The notes under the pieces were generated by a model that was not told the DNA's origin, searched no databases, and saw only the letters and a program-made list of their open reading frames with translations. A DNA stretch of 64,000 nucleotides from Bifidobacterium ramosum (GTDB lineage Bacteria; Actinomycetota; Actinomycetes; Actinomycetales; Bifidobacteriaceae). The DNA lies in contig NZ_WBSM01000010.1 of NCBI RefSeq assembly GCF_009299505.1, positions 85,721 through 149,720 on the forward strand, given 5' to 3'. The position numbers and the translations under genes are program-made. Shown here one piece after another: positions 24,915 through 33,433 of this stretch. The stretch's first letter is position 1; every line of letters starts with the position of its first letter.

Positions 24915-26560
24915 TTGACCGATCAACAGAATGCAAGCCGCAACGCAACCGCCACCAGCTCCTCCAGCGCCGCCCTGCGCGCCGCCGTCTCGACGCCCGC
25001 CCCGCGCAAGATCACGCTGCGTGACGCCATCGGCTTCGGCATCGGCGACTTCTACGGCGGCGGCCAACTCACGCTCATCGCCACGTATCTGTCCTTGTTC
25101 TGGACGCGCTTTTGCGGCATGGACATCGCCACGTCGCAGACCGTCATCGGCCTGAGCGCCTTCGTCAGCGCGGTCGCCGCACTCGGTTTCGGCGTGCTCG
25201 ACGACAATCTCTACCGTTACCCGATCGGCCGCCGTTTCGGCCGTCGCCGACTGCTGCTGCTCATCACTGCGCCGCTGCTGCTATGCGGTGTTTTCCTGTG
25301 GATCCCCGGCCACCGTTGGCCGTCTACGCCGCCGCATACATCCTCTGGGTCGTGCTCGCGCAGCTTTTCCAGACCGCCTACAATCCGCTGCCCGGCGAAA
25401 TGACGTCCGACTTCAACGGCCGTACCACGCTGTCGACCGTCCGCATGTTCATTTCCACCGGCTCGACTACCGTCATTCCGCTCGTCGGCGGCGCGGCCAT
25501 CGCTGTCGCCGGCGAGTCCAGTCCGACCGGCTATATGGCCTTCATCATCACGACGACCGTGCTGTTCGCGCTCGCCGTGCTGGTGAGCTGGCGTTGCACG
25601 TGGGAGATGACGCCGGAGCAGGCCGGCTTCGGTGCCTACGCGCGTGGCGAGGTGCGCGACGGGCGCATCGGTGCGCGCGGTTGGTTGCGTCGTGCCGGCA
25701 AGGTGCTGCGCGAGTATGCGACGACGCTACGTGTGGCCGAGTTCCGCAAACATCTGACGATCTATCTGCTCGTGCAGATGTCGATGGACGTGTTCGGTCA
25801 GGTGTTCGTGTTTTTCGTGGTGTACGACTGGAATCGCACGGCCGCGTTCGCGTCGCTGCTGCTCGGCTGCACGGCGGTGTCGCTGCCGCTCATGCCGTTG
25901 TTCGGATTCGGTATGGCGAAGCTTGGGCCGCGGCGCATGTATGCGATCGATTACGCGGGATGCCTGATCGGCGTGGTGTGGATGGCGTTGGCGTGGGCGA
26001 TGGCCGCGGGCGGCGATGGTGCCGTGGATGATGGCTCGGCGGGCATGTTCGCCGGACTGTCCGGTGCGCTGACCGGCCCGGCGTGGACCGTGTTCGCGGT
26101 GGCCGGCGCGCTGTGGTTCTTCGCGTTCAAGGCGTTGTGCGGGTATCTGCCGTGGGCGGTGTTCCCGTACATCGCGGACATCGACCAGCTGGTGACGCGG
26201 CGGTATCGGTCGGCGACGTTCGCGGGATTGCAGGCGTCGTTGCGGCAGCTGTGTTCCGGTATCGGCACGATTGCGGTCGGCGTGGTGCTGTCGGCGGTGG
26301 GATTCGACGCGACGCGGCCGGCGCAGTCGCCGGCGGCGAGGATCGGTTTGGGGGCGGTGCTGCTTGGCTGGTTCGCGTGCGCGATGGTGATCTGTTGGGT
26401 CGTGTCGTCGCGGTTGGTGATCGACAAGCGGACCGACGGCGTGGTGCTGCGTGAGATCGACCGGCTGCGTGCCGGCGGTGCCAAGGATGACGTGACGCCG
26501 GACGTCCGGAAGGTGGTGGAGTCGCTGACCGGGTTGCCGTATGAGGACTGCTGGCGCTGA
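24915..26560 (+). pseudogene. GPH-family sugar symporter, frameshifted
   Basis: This would be a ~549-residue glycoside-pentoside-hexuronide:cation symporter (MelB-like, 12 membrane segments) importing a glycoside or pentoside. The first frame runs from the TTG at 24915 (AAAGGAG 6 nt before; GTG at 24912 is an alternative) through GFGIGDFYGGGQLTLIATYL to FLWIPG. Homology then continues in another frame at PPLAVYAAAYILW through YNPLPGEMTSDFNGRTTLS to the end. The break lies at 25310-25313 and fits loss of one base in a C/G-rich stretch. No slippery heptamer is present, so a programmed shift is unlikely. Either the gene is inactive in this strain or this is a sequencing error. Confidence 0.8.
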
Positions 26561-26604
26561 GGCGCCGGGTCCGGGCGTTCATAAGGTATCGTCCCTCACC
26601 CCCT

Positions 26605-26650
26605 ACGGACATACAGCCGATTTATGCACCGGAATCGGCTGTATGTCCGT
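26605..26650. repeat. Family A palindrome
   Basis: One copy with slightly shortened ends lies 44 nt after the symporter stop codon. Its arms are ACGGACATACAGCCGATT and the complement. Confidence 0.9.
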
Positions 26651-26818
26651 CCTGCTCTTGTGAATGAAATGTAAAATATCAAGAAAACCCGATGAATATA
26701 CAAAAGATACGACGAAATCGGCATGCGCGCGGCGATGGACGCATCGTAAGCTGGAGCCACAACAGAAGATAGCAGTGGTAAAGACATAAAACAGCAAACA
26801 TCAACTAAGGAGTCCATC

Positions 26819-26944
26819 ATGAACAACAAGGACATGCTTGATCAGGCTCTGCGCGCTCCGCTGGCCTCCAACGATCCGTCCCTCGGCCACTACGCCCTGT
26901 CCCAGGCCGCGTGGGGTCTGATGAAGAACCTCGTCCGCAAGTAA
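26819..26944 (+). CDS. Small 41-residue protein of unknown function
   Basis: I do not recognise this protein. The frame begins MNNKDMLDQALRAPL and ends MKNLVRK, with a middle part rich in Ala, Ser, Leu and aromatic residues, so it may form one amphipathic helix. Support for it being real: AAGGAG lies 7 nt before the ATG, codons are those of highly expressed genes here (CTG, CGC, GCC, AAG, GGC), and a strong terminator with U-tract follows at 27026. It has no membrane segment and no signal peptide. The 5' leader (26655-26800) is AT-rich and may hold the promoter. It lies alone between the broken symporter and a lacI gene. Confidence 0.7.
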   Translation: MNNKDMLDQALRAPLASNDPSLGHYALSQAAWGLMKNLVRK

Positions 26945-27025
26945 GCGACGACCCAAACGTTCCCTCGCCGGCGTCAGCCGCGGCGGCCGCGATCCGCACC
27001 GCCAACGCGCGTAACGACGATCCCC

Positions 27026-27056
27026 AGGCCCGCAACCCAACGGTTGCGGGCCTTTT
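27026..27056 (+). terminator. Rho-independent terminator of the small gene
   Basis: AGGCCCGCAACC (27026-27037) pairs perfectly with GGTTGCGGGCCT (27042-27053) around a 4-nt loop, followed by TTTT. This is the clearest terminator in the first half of the window. Confidence 0.85.
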
Positions 27057-27142
27057 CCGTATGCATTCGCGCTTGCGCTCAGCCGGTCATCCATACCCGG
27101 GTCCTTCCCTCCCCATCCGCCTTAACGGACATTCATCTCTTC

Positions 27143-27190
27143 AACGGACAACCAGCCGATTCGTACCCCGCAATCGGCTGGTTGTCCGTT
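27143..27190. repeat. Family A palindrome, compensated variant
   Basis: Here the arms read AACGGACAACCAGCCGATT and AATCGGCTGGTTGTCCGTT: the usual ATAC is AACC in the left arm and the right arm changes to match. A broken left half-site (AACGGACATTCATC) lies just before it at 27124. Confidence 0.9.
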
Positions 27191-27236
27191 AGGAAGGGAG
27201 AAGAATGTGGCGGACCGTAACGCGACACTGCGAGCG

Positions 27237-27267
27237 TTGACACGATTTAACCCGCATGGCGTACAGT
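27237..27267 (+). promoter_or_regulatory. Promoter with overlapping operator before lacI
   Basis: TTGACA (27237-27242) and TACAGT (27262-27267, 19-nt spacer) form a promoter. TTGACACGATTTAA (27237-27250) overlaps the -35 and matches the operator motif at 29861 and 29904. This suggests autoregulation or cross-regulation by the paralogous LacI proteins. Confidence 0.6.
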
Positions 27268-27304
27268 AGAGCCAGCAGTACCGGCCAACCAAAGGATGGG
27301 ATTC

Positions 27305-28336
27305 ATGGTCACGATGAGCGACGTCGCCCGCGCGGCAGGGGTCTCGCGCGCCACGGTATCGTATGCGTTGCGCGGCGATCCACGCATCACCGAGTCCACC
27401 GCCAGCAGGATCCGTCAGGTGGCCGCCGACCTGCACTACAACGCGAACCTGTCCGCACGCTCCCTGCGCTCCGGCCGCACCGGTGTCATCGGCGTCGCCA
27501 TCTTCGAGCTCGACCGGCCGTATCCGTCCGAAATGGGCGCCGCCATGTCGCGCGAGATCGCGCGCCGTGGCTACCAGCCCATCGTGCAGCAGACGTCCGG
27601 TTCGAAGGACGACGAGGTCGCGATCCTGCGCAAGGTCACCAGTCAGCTGTGCGACGGCATGATCTTCAGCCCGGCCAAGGTCGCCGACGAGGAGCTGCGG
27701 TCGCTGTCGCACGGCAAGCCGATGGTGTTGCTCGACGATCTGTCGCCCGATCCGGTGTTCGATTCGGTCGCCACGGCCTGCGAGGCCGGTGCGCAGACCG
27801 CGGTGGGTCATCTGATCGAGATCGGCTGCCGCCATATCGTCGTGGTCGGTGCGCCGTACGAGATGCTGGTGGAGGATCGGCTGGCGTCGAGCGTGCGCGG
27901 CCGGCGTCTGCTCGGCAGCCTGCGTGCGTTCGAACAGGCCGATATTGAGGTCGGTCCGCAGAATTTCTTTGATATTCCGCTGTGGACGGCGGATGCGGCG
28001 CGTGCGTCGGCGCGACGGATGCTTGAGGCGGATCGGTACCGCGGAGTCGACGGCGTGTTCTGTCTGACGGATACGGTTGCGCTGGGTTTCATGCGCGGAC
28101 TGGCCGACTGCGGCGTGCGTGTGCCGGATGATCTGGCGTTGATCGGGTTCGATGGGATCGCGGAAAGCGAGTATTCGATACCGTCGCTGTCGACGATTCG
28201 CACGAATCTGGACGATCTGTCGCGCAAGGCGGTCGGTTTGCTGATCGATCAGATCGAACACGACGGCATGACCGGCGATCCCCAACGCCTCACCGCCGAC
28301 TTCGATCTCGTCGTCCGCGAATCCACCCAGCGCTAA
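27305..28336 (+). CDS. LacI-family transcriptional regulator
   Basis: This 343-residue protein begins MVTMSDVARAAGVSRATVSY, with hinge NLSARSLRSGRTGVIGVAIF and effector domain ending GFDGIAESEYSIPSLSTIRTN. The ATG at 27305 was chosen because AAAGGA overlaps the earlier ATG at 27296 and lies 8 nt before 27305; its paralogue at 29754 starts at the same residue. The two share the same recognition helix (SRATVSYALRGDPRI / SRATTSYALRGDPRI) and hinge, so they should bind nearly the same operator. Its stop codon abuts a family A repeat. It is convergent with the second lacI gene. Confidence 0.9.
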   Translation: MVTMSDVARAAGVSRATVSYALRGDPRITESTASRIRQVAADLHYNANLSARSLRSGRTGVIGVAIFELDRPYPSEMGAAMSREIARRGYQPIVQQTSGSKDDEVAILRKVTSQLCDGMIFSPAKVADEELRSLSHGKPMVLLDDLSPDPVFDSVATACEAGAQTAVGHLIEIGCRHIVVVGAPYEMLVEDRLASSVRGRRLLGSLRAFEQADIEVGPQNFFDIPLWTADAARASARRMLEADRYRGVDGVFCLTDTVALGFMRGLADCGVRVPDDLALIGFDGIAESEYSIPSLSTIRTNLDDLSRKAVGLLIDQIEHDGMTGDPQRLTADFDLVVRESTQR

Positions 28337-28586
28337 AACGGACAACCAGCCGAAAACGGGGCCGGAATCGGCTGTATGTCCGTTAAGGGGACGGGAACTT
28401 GGCGTCGAAATGCGGCTCAGCGCTGTGCGCCCCCTTAACGGACATACAGCCGAAAATGGGGTCTGAATCGGCTGTATGTCCGTTGAAGTGAGAGGCGAAA
28501 ATCGCTGGGCCGTGAATTGACGCCATCTCCCGTCCCCTTAACGGACATACAGCCGATTCAATCCCCATTTTCGGCTGTATGTCCGT
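28337..28586. repeat. Family A palindromes, three copies including a hybrid
   Basis: Copies lie at 28337-28384, 28437-28484 and 28540-28586. The first is a hybrid: its left arm is the ACAACCAGCC type and its right arm the GGCTGTATGT type, so the stem has a mismatched block. The second has GCCGAAAA at the inner end of the left arm. They separate two convergent lacI genes. No gene is seen from 28587 to 28725. Confidence 0.9.
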
Positions 28587-28725
28587 AGGGTATGAGGGCC
28601 GATACGTTGAACCGCGTCCCTCCGGGTTCTCTCCTCACCGGCTATATGGGATGCATAGGGTGTGAGGTCCAACGGGTTGAGCTGTGCTTTCGCAGGTTCT
28701 CTCCTCATCACCCTCATTCCCACCA

Positions 28726-29754
28726 TCATCCCCGCTTCGTCGATTCCCGTTCGACCAGCTGGTACCCGGCGACCACCCGCCGCGGCGGCAACGGATGGCC
28801 TGCGTCCTCGCACATGCGCCGCATGAGCAGGTCGATCGCCTTGCGTGCCAGATCCTCGAGATCCACGCTGATCGTGGTGAGCGACGGCACGAAGCTCGCG
28901 CCTTCCGCCACCCCGTCGAATCCCACCACGGCCACGTCATCCGGCACGCGCGCGCCGCAGTCGGCCAGTCCGCGGATGAATCCCATCGCCACGGTGTCGG
29001 TCAGGCAGAACGCCCCGTCGAACCGCCGCCCCGACCGCACCAACTCGTGCGCGCGCCGCCGCGCCGAGCCCGCGTCCCATGTCGTGTGCACGAACATGTC
29101 GGGCATAACGCGCATGCCGACGTCCTCGAGCGCCGAGATGCATCCGGCCAGCCGCCGCCCTTCCACGCCGTTGCGTGCGAACTCGTCGTCCAGCAACCGG
29201 TAATCCGGGCCGATCACGACGATGTCGCGGCATCCCACGCCGGCCAGATGCCGGATCGCCTGCGCCGCGCCCTCCTCGCATGGCGTGTCTACCGAGTCGA
29301 ACACGGGCGCCGTCGAGCTGTCGTCGAGCAGCACCATCGGCTTGCCGTGCGAGAGGTATTTGAGTTCGGCGTCGCCGACGTTGCCGGGGCTGAAGATCAT
29401 GCCGTCGCACAGCTGGGAGGTGATCTTCTGCAGGATGGCGATCTCGCCTTCCTTGGAGTTGGCGGTCTGCTGCACGATGGTCTGGCATCCGCGCCGCGCG
29501 ATTTCGCGTGACATGGCGGCGCTCATTTCGGACGGGTAGGCCCGGTCGAGTTCGTAGATGGCCACGCCGATCACCCCGTTGCGGCCGGATCGCAGGGATC
29601 GTGCGGACAGGTTGGCTGTGTAGTGCAGCCGGGCGGCGGCGTGACGTACTTTGTCGGCGGTGCCCGGCGCGATGCGTGGGTCGCCGCGCAATGCATACGA
29701 TGTCGTCGCCCGCGACACGCCGGCGGCCTTGGCGACATCGTCGATGGTGACCAT
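28726..29754 (-). CDS. LacI-family regulator of the ABC operon
   Basis: This 342-residue protein begins MVTIDDVAKAAGVSRATTSY, with hinge NLSARSLRSGRNGVIGVAIY and sensor ending GFDGVAEGASFVPSLTTISVD. AGGAG precedes the chosen ATG; a further 48 codons are open upstream but cross the divergent promoter region. It is a close paralogue of the LacI at 27305. It is divergent from the sugar ABC operon starting at 29997, and two TTGA-N6-TCAA palindromes lie between, so it most likely represses that operon until its sugar ligand binds. Confidence 0.9.
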   Translation of the reverse strand: MVTIDDVAKAAGVSRATTSYALRGDPRIAPGTADKVRHAAARLHYTANLSARSLRSGRNGVIGVAIYELDRAYPSEMSAAMSREIARRGCQTIVQQTANSKEGEIAILQKITSQLCDGMIFSPGNVGDAELKYLSHGKPMVLLDDSSTAPVFDSVDTPCEEGAAQAIRHLAGVGCRDIVVIGPDYRLLDDEFARNGVEGRRLAGCISALEDVGMRVMPDMFVHTTWDAGSARRRAHELVRSGRRFDGAFCLTDTVAMGFIRGLADCGARVPDDVAVVGFDGVAEGASFVPSLTTISVDLEDLARKAIDLLMRRMCEDAGHPLPPRRVVAGYQLVERESTKRG

Positions 29755-29860
29755 GATTGCGGCTCCTGTGTTTTCCATGATTTCCAGCGTTTTCCGTGCG
29801 TTCGTATGGGCTCGTCGCACGTCGTTCGGCTGGGGTATACCGCACATCGTACGACACAAC

Positions 29861-29917
29861 TTGACACGATTCAAATCGATGGTGTATAACGTAATCAACG
29901 CAGTTGAAACGAGTCAA
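29861..29917 (+). promoter_or_regulatory. Promoter and two operators of the sugar ABC operon
   Basis: TTGACA (29861-29866) and TATAAC (29885-29890) with an 18-nt spacer make a good promoter. Operator 1, TTGACACGATTCAA (29861-29874), overlaps the -35. Operator 2, TTGAAACGAGTCAA (29904-29917), lies just past the -10. Both have a central CG and TTGA/TCAA ends. AACGTTTCAA (29921-29930) may be a further half-site. Confidence 0.75.
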
Positions 29918-29996
29918 ATAAACGTTTCAATCTACGCCATCGCAGCAGATGGACTACGGATGCGGTCGGTGACGATCGCAGTGAGGAGAACAAGAT

Positions 29997-31244
29997 ATGA
30001 AGCGCAACAACCTGGTCAAGATGACCGTCGCGGCGGTCGCGGCGGTCGCCACGATCGCGCCGATGGCCGCGTGCGGCTCCACCGGCTCCGCCGACGGCAA
30101 GACCACGCTGACGATGTTCACGTGGGACAACGACGAGGCCATGAAGCCGTACATCGAGGCGTTCGAGAAGAAGTACCCGAACATCAAGGTCGACCAGTCC
30201 AGCGCCCCGAACAACGGCGACAAGGACTCCATCCTCAACCAGCGCCTCTCCGGCGGCCAGGCCCCCGACGTGTTCACGCTCGGCTATGCCGGCGATGACT
30301 CCAAGGTCACCGGCGGCTACACCATGGACATCACCAACGAGCCGTTCGTCGAGAAGATGTCCGACGCCAACAAGGCCTACGAGAGCAAGGACGGCAAGGT
30401 CTACGGCGTGTCCGTCACCTCGTGGGAGTCCGGCATCGTCTACAACAAGGACCTCCTCAAGAAGGTCGGCGCCGACGGCATCCCGTCCACGTGGGACGAG
30501 TTCCTCGCCCTGTGCAAGAAGCTCAAGGACGCCGGCATCACCCCGTTCCTCGAGCACATCGACGAGACCCCGCACCTCGTCGCGGCCTGCGTCGGCGGCA
30601 AGTTCGCCAAGGAAGGCAACACCGACGGCGACCTGTCGATCATCAACGGCAAGACCACGTTCACCAAGGAATACACCGACTGCCTCGACCAGTGGTACCA
30701 GCTGTACGACCAGGGCCTCGAATCCCGCGACTCGGTCGGCGTGAGCGGCGACCAGATCGTCCAGCAGTTCAACGCGGGCGAACTGGCGATGTTCATCACC
30801 GGCGCATGGGACTTCACCAAGCTCAACGAGGGCGGACAGCATTGGAAGATGGGTCTGGTGCCGACGTTCGACGGCGGCGAGGCCAACTACGGCGCAGGCT
30901 CCCCGTCCCCCGGCTACGCGATCTACTCCAAGACCAAGCACGCCGACGCTGCCAAGAAATGGCTCGAGTTCATGATCTCCAAGGAGGCGCTCGACCTGCA
31001 GGCCAAGGCCGGCAACATCGTCACCGTCAAGGGCTACACGCAGGACGTCGATCCCGGCTACACCGACGTGTACAAGAACGGCCTGCAGGCCAGCAAGTAC
31101 TACCTGCCGGTCAACGACTGGGGTCCGAAGAAGAACGCGATCAACACCGAGTGGACCGCGCAGTTCCAGTTGCTCGTGCAGGGTCAGCAGACCCCGAAGC
31201 AGACCGCCGAGAACATGGACGCCAAGCTGAAGTCCCTGTCCTGA
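29997..31244 (+). CDS. Sugar ABC transporter substrate-binding lipoprotein
   Basis: This 415-residue extracellular solute-binding protein of family 1 has a signal peptide of about 25 residues ending in the lipobox MAAC, so the mature protein should be anchored to the membrane by a lipidated Cys near residue 26. The mature part shows GKTTLTMFTWDN, then ALDLQAKAGNIVTVKGY late in the chain, as in oligosaccharide-binding proteins. Two permease genes follow, but no ATPase gene is present, so a shared MsmK/MalK-type ATPase encoded elsewhere must energise it. A GH5-like and a GH43 gene follow the permeases, pointing to a pentose-containing oligosaccharide as cargo. Confidence 0.93.
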   Translation: MKRNNLVKMTVAAVAAVATIAPMAACGSTGSADGKTTLTMFTWDNDEAMKPYIEAFEKKYPNIKVDQSSAPNNGDKDSILNQRLSGGQAPDVFTLGYAGDDSKVTGGYTMDITNEPFVEKMSDANKAYESKDGKVYGVSVTSWESGIVYNKDLLKKVGADGIPSTWDEFLALCKKLKDAGITPFLEHIDETPHLVAACVGGKFAKEGNTDGDLSIINGKTTFTKEYTDCLDQWYQLYDQGLESRDSVGVSGDQIVQQFNAGELAMFITGAWDFTKLNEGGQHWKMGLVPTFDGGEANYGAGSPSPGYAIYSKTKHADAAKKWLEFMISKEALDLQAKAGNIVTVKGYTQDVDPGYTDVYKNGLQASKYYLPVNDWGPKKNAINTEWTAQFQLLVQGQQTPKQTAENMDAKLKSLS

Positions 31245-31442
31245 CCTGAACCGGCCGACCATCGACTGTCGACTCGACCATCGACTGTGACGATCGGCTG
31301 ACCGTGCGGGGTGACGTCGCGGCGCAAGCCACACGCCACCCCGTTTGACGGTAGGGCGATTCATCGCCCGCCGTCGACAGCCGGCCGGTCGCCGCAGCCG
31401 TGCACTGCACAGTCCGAGACCATATCGAGGAATCGAGTAATC

Positions 31443-32381
31443 ATGAGCAATCAATCCAGCGTCATCCTGACCGACAAGGATCTGGCCAAGCGCCGTCGGC
31501 ACCGCAACTTCATGGAGGACCTCTCCGCGTTCTGGTTCCTGCTGCCGATCATCGCCTGCTTCGTGGTGCTGCTGTTCGTGCCGCTGATGCAGACCCTGTA
31601 CTTCTCGTTCACCGACTTCGACGGCCTCAGCTTCGACGTCAACATGGTGGGTTTCAAGAACTATCAGAAGGTGTTCTCCGACTCCTCGATCCTGCAAGGC
31701 CTCGGCTTCACCCTCGCCTACGCCGTGCTGACCACCCTGCTGGTCACCGTCATCGCCATCCCGCTGGCCGTGCAGCTCAACAAGCGCTTCCTCGGCCGCA
31801 ACTTCGCCCGCTCGCTGTTCTTCTTCCTGTCCGTGCCGTCCGCCGCCGTGCTCGGCATGATCTGGAAGTTCATCTTCTCGCCGCTCAAGTCCGGCCTCAT
31901 CAACTCGATCCTCAGCGCGGTCGGCCTCGACCCGATCCCGTGGTTGTCGAACTCCCGGCTCGCCCAGTTCTGCGTGATCTTCGTGGCCGTCTGGGCGCAG
32001 ATCGGCTGGCACGCCACGCTGTACCTCGCCTTCCTGCAGTCCATTCCGTCCGACCTGTACGAACAGGCGCAGGTCGACGGCGCCAGCCCGATGCAGCAGT
32101 TCGTGCACATCACCCTGCCGCAGCTCGTGCCCGGCATCGTCACCTCCACGTTCCTGCTCATGTCCGGCGGCCTCAAGGTCTACGATCTGCCGTTCACCCT
32201 CACCAAGGGTGGCCCGGGCTACGCCACCAACACCGTCTCGCAGGCCATCATCACCCGCGGCATCGGCATGAACGAATACGGCATCGCCTCCGCGCTGTCC
32301 GTGCTGTTCGCCATCGCCATGCTCATCGTCACGTTCGCCCAGCTGGGCATCTCGCAGGCCATCGCGAAGCGTTTCGAGTAG
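31443..32381 (+). CDS. Sugar ABC transporter permease (MalF-like)
   Basis: This 312-residue inner-membrane permease has six hydrophobic segments and the EAA motif YEQAQVDGASPMQQFVHITLP about residues 205-225, which contacts the ATPase. The cytosolic N-terminus is rich in Lys/Arg. The start at ATG 31443 follows GAGGAA; the open frame upstream is low-complexity. It lies ~200 nt after the binding-protein gene and is paired with the next permease. Confidence 0.92.
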   Translation: MSNQSSVILTDKDLAKRRRHRNFMEDLSAFWFLLPIIACFVVLLFVPLMQTLYFSFTDFDGLSFDVNMVGFKNYQKVFSDSSILQGLGFTLAYAVLTTLLVTVIAIPLAVQLNKRFLGRNFARSLFFFLSVPSAAVLGMIWKFIFSPLKSGLINSILSAVGLDPIPWLSNSRLAQFCVIFVAVWAQIGWHATLYLAFLQSIPSDLYEQAQVDGASPMQQFVHITLPQLVPGIVTSTFLLMSGGLKVYDLPFTLTKGGPGYATNTVSQAIITRGIGMNEYGIASALSVLFAIAMLIVTFAQLGISQAIAKRFE

Positions 32382-32460
32382 GCCGCGGCCGGCGTGCCAC
32401 CACCTGCGACGCGCGCCGCATCGCACAACAAGATCGACATCATCAGGCAAGAAGGTCATT

Positions 32461-33327
32461 ATGAGCAACACCGTCACCAAATCAAAGGGACTGGGCAAGT
32501 CCGGCCGCGAACGCGTCGGCTACTGGGTGCGCACGGTCATCATCCTCGCGCTCGCGCTGATCTGCGCGATCCCGCTGTGGTACGTCGTCATCAACACGTT
32601 CAAGACGTCGAAGGACATGATGGCGCACCCGCTCGCGCTGCCGGAAGGCGCGTGGCAGTTCGGCAACTACGTCACCGCGTTCCAGAACCTGCCGCTCGTG
32701 CAGGCGTTCGGCAACACGCTGTACGTGACGATCCTCGGCGTCGCGTTCCAGGTATTCATCGGATCGCTCGCCGCGTACGGCATGATCATCCGCAACTCCC
32801 GGTTCACCGCCGTGATCGGCGCGATCCTCATGATCGCATTCGTCATCCCCGCCCAGGCCACGCTGATCCCGCTCTACCGCATGGAGGCGCAGACCGGCCT
32901 CGTCAACACGCTCACCGGCCTGGTCGTGCTCTACCTCGGCGGTTCGGTGTTCTGCTACTTCCTCATCGTCGGCTACATGCGCAAACTGCCGTTCGAACTG
33001 GTCGAGGCGGCGCGCATCGACGGCGCCGGCCCGTTCCGCATCTACTGGACGATCATCCTGCCGCTCATCCGCCCGATCCTGACCACCGTGGTCGTCTTCC
33101 AGACGCTGAGCACATGGAACGACTTCATGAACCCGAACGTGTTCCTCTCCTCCGGCGACAAGAAGACGATCGTGCTGCAGGTCTACAACGCGGTCGGCGA
33201 GTTCAGCACCGACTGGACCACGTTCATGACCATCACCGTCATCTCCCTCATCCCGGTAGTCGTGTTCTTCGTCTTCTGCCAGAAGTGGATCGTCGCCGGT
33301 TTGGCCGCTGGTGCGGTTAAGGGCTGA
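32461..33327 (+). CDS. Sugar ABC transporter permease (MalG-like)
   Basis: This 288-residue partner permease has six membrane segments. The ATPase-contact EAA motif reads ELVEAARIDGAGPFRIYWTI about residues 179-199. FKTSKDMMAHPLALPEG near the N-terminus is typical of the MalG/LacG type. It lies 79 nt after the first permease. A REP-like repeat follows the stop codon and separates it from the GH5-like gene. Confidence 0.93.
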   Translation: MSNTVTKSKGLGKSGRERVGYWVRTVIILALALICAIPLWYVVINTFKTSKDMMAHPLALPEGAWQFGNYVTAFQNLPLVQAFGNTLYVTILGVAFQVFIGSLAAYGMIIRNSRFTAVIGAILMIAFVIPAQATLIPLYRMEAQTGLVNTLTGLVVLYLGGSVFCYFLIVGYMRKLPFELVEAARIDGAGPFRIYWTIILPLIRPILTTVVVFQTLSTWNDFMNPNVFLSSGDKKTIVLQVYNAVGEFSTDWTTFMTITVISLIPVVVFFVFCQKWIVAGLAAGAVKG

Positions 33328-33337
33328 GTCCCCCTTC

Positions 33338-33385
33338 TTGGCTCCCCCTATTAGGGGGAGCTGTCAGCAGCGCTGACTGAGGGGG
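33338..33385. repeat. REP-like element (family E)
   Basis: The element reads TTGGCTCCCCC...GGGGGAGCTGTCAGC...GCTGACTGAGGGGG, forming two adjacent hairpins. Similar elements lie at 24726 and 34559. This type is, to my recollection, widespread in bifidobacterial intergenic regions. Confidence 0.85.
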
Positions 33386-33433
33386 TCACACCCGACCAGC
33401 CAATATTCCACACATCATTCGTAGGAGTCACCA

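Noticed and set aside
25300..25320. Programmed ribosomal frameshift in the symporter
   Set aside because: No slippery heptamer or downstream structure is evident, and such control is not known for this family.
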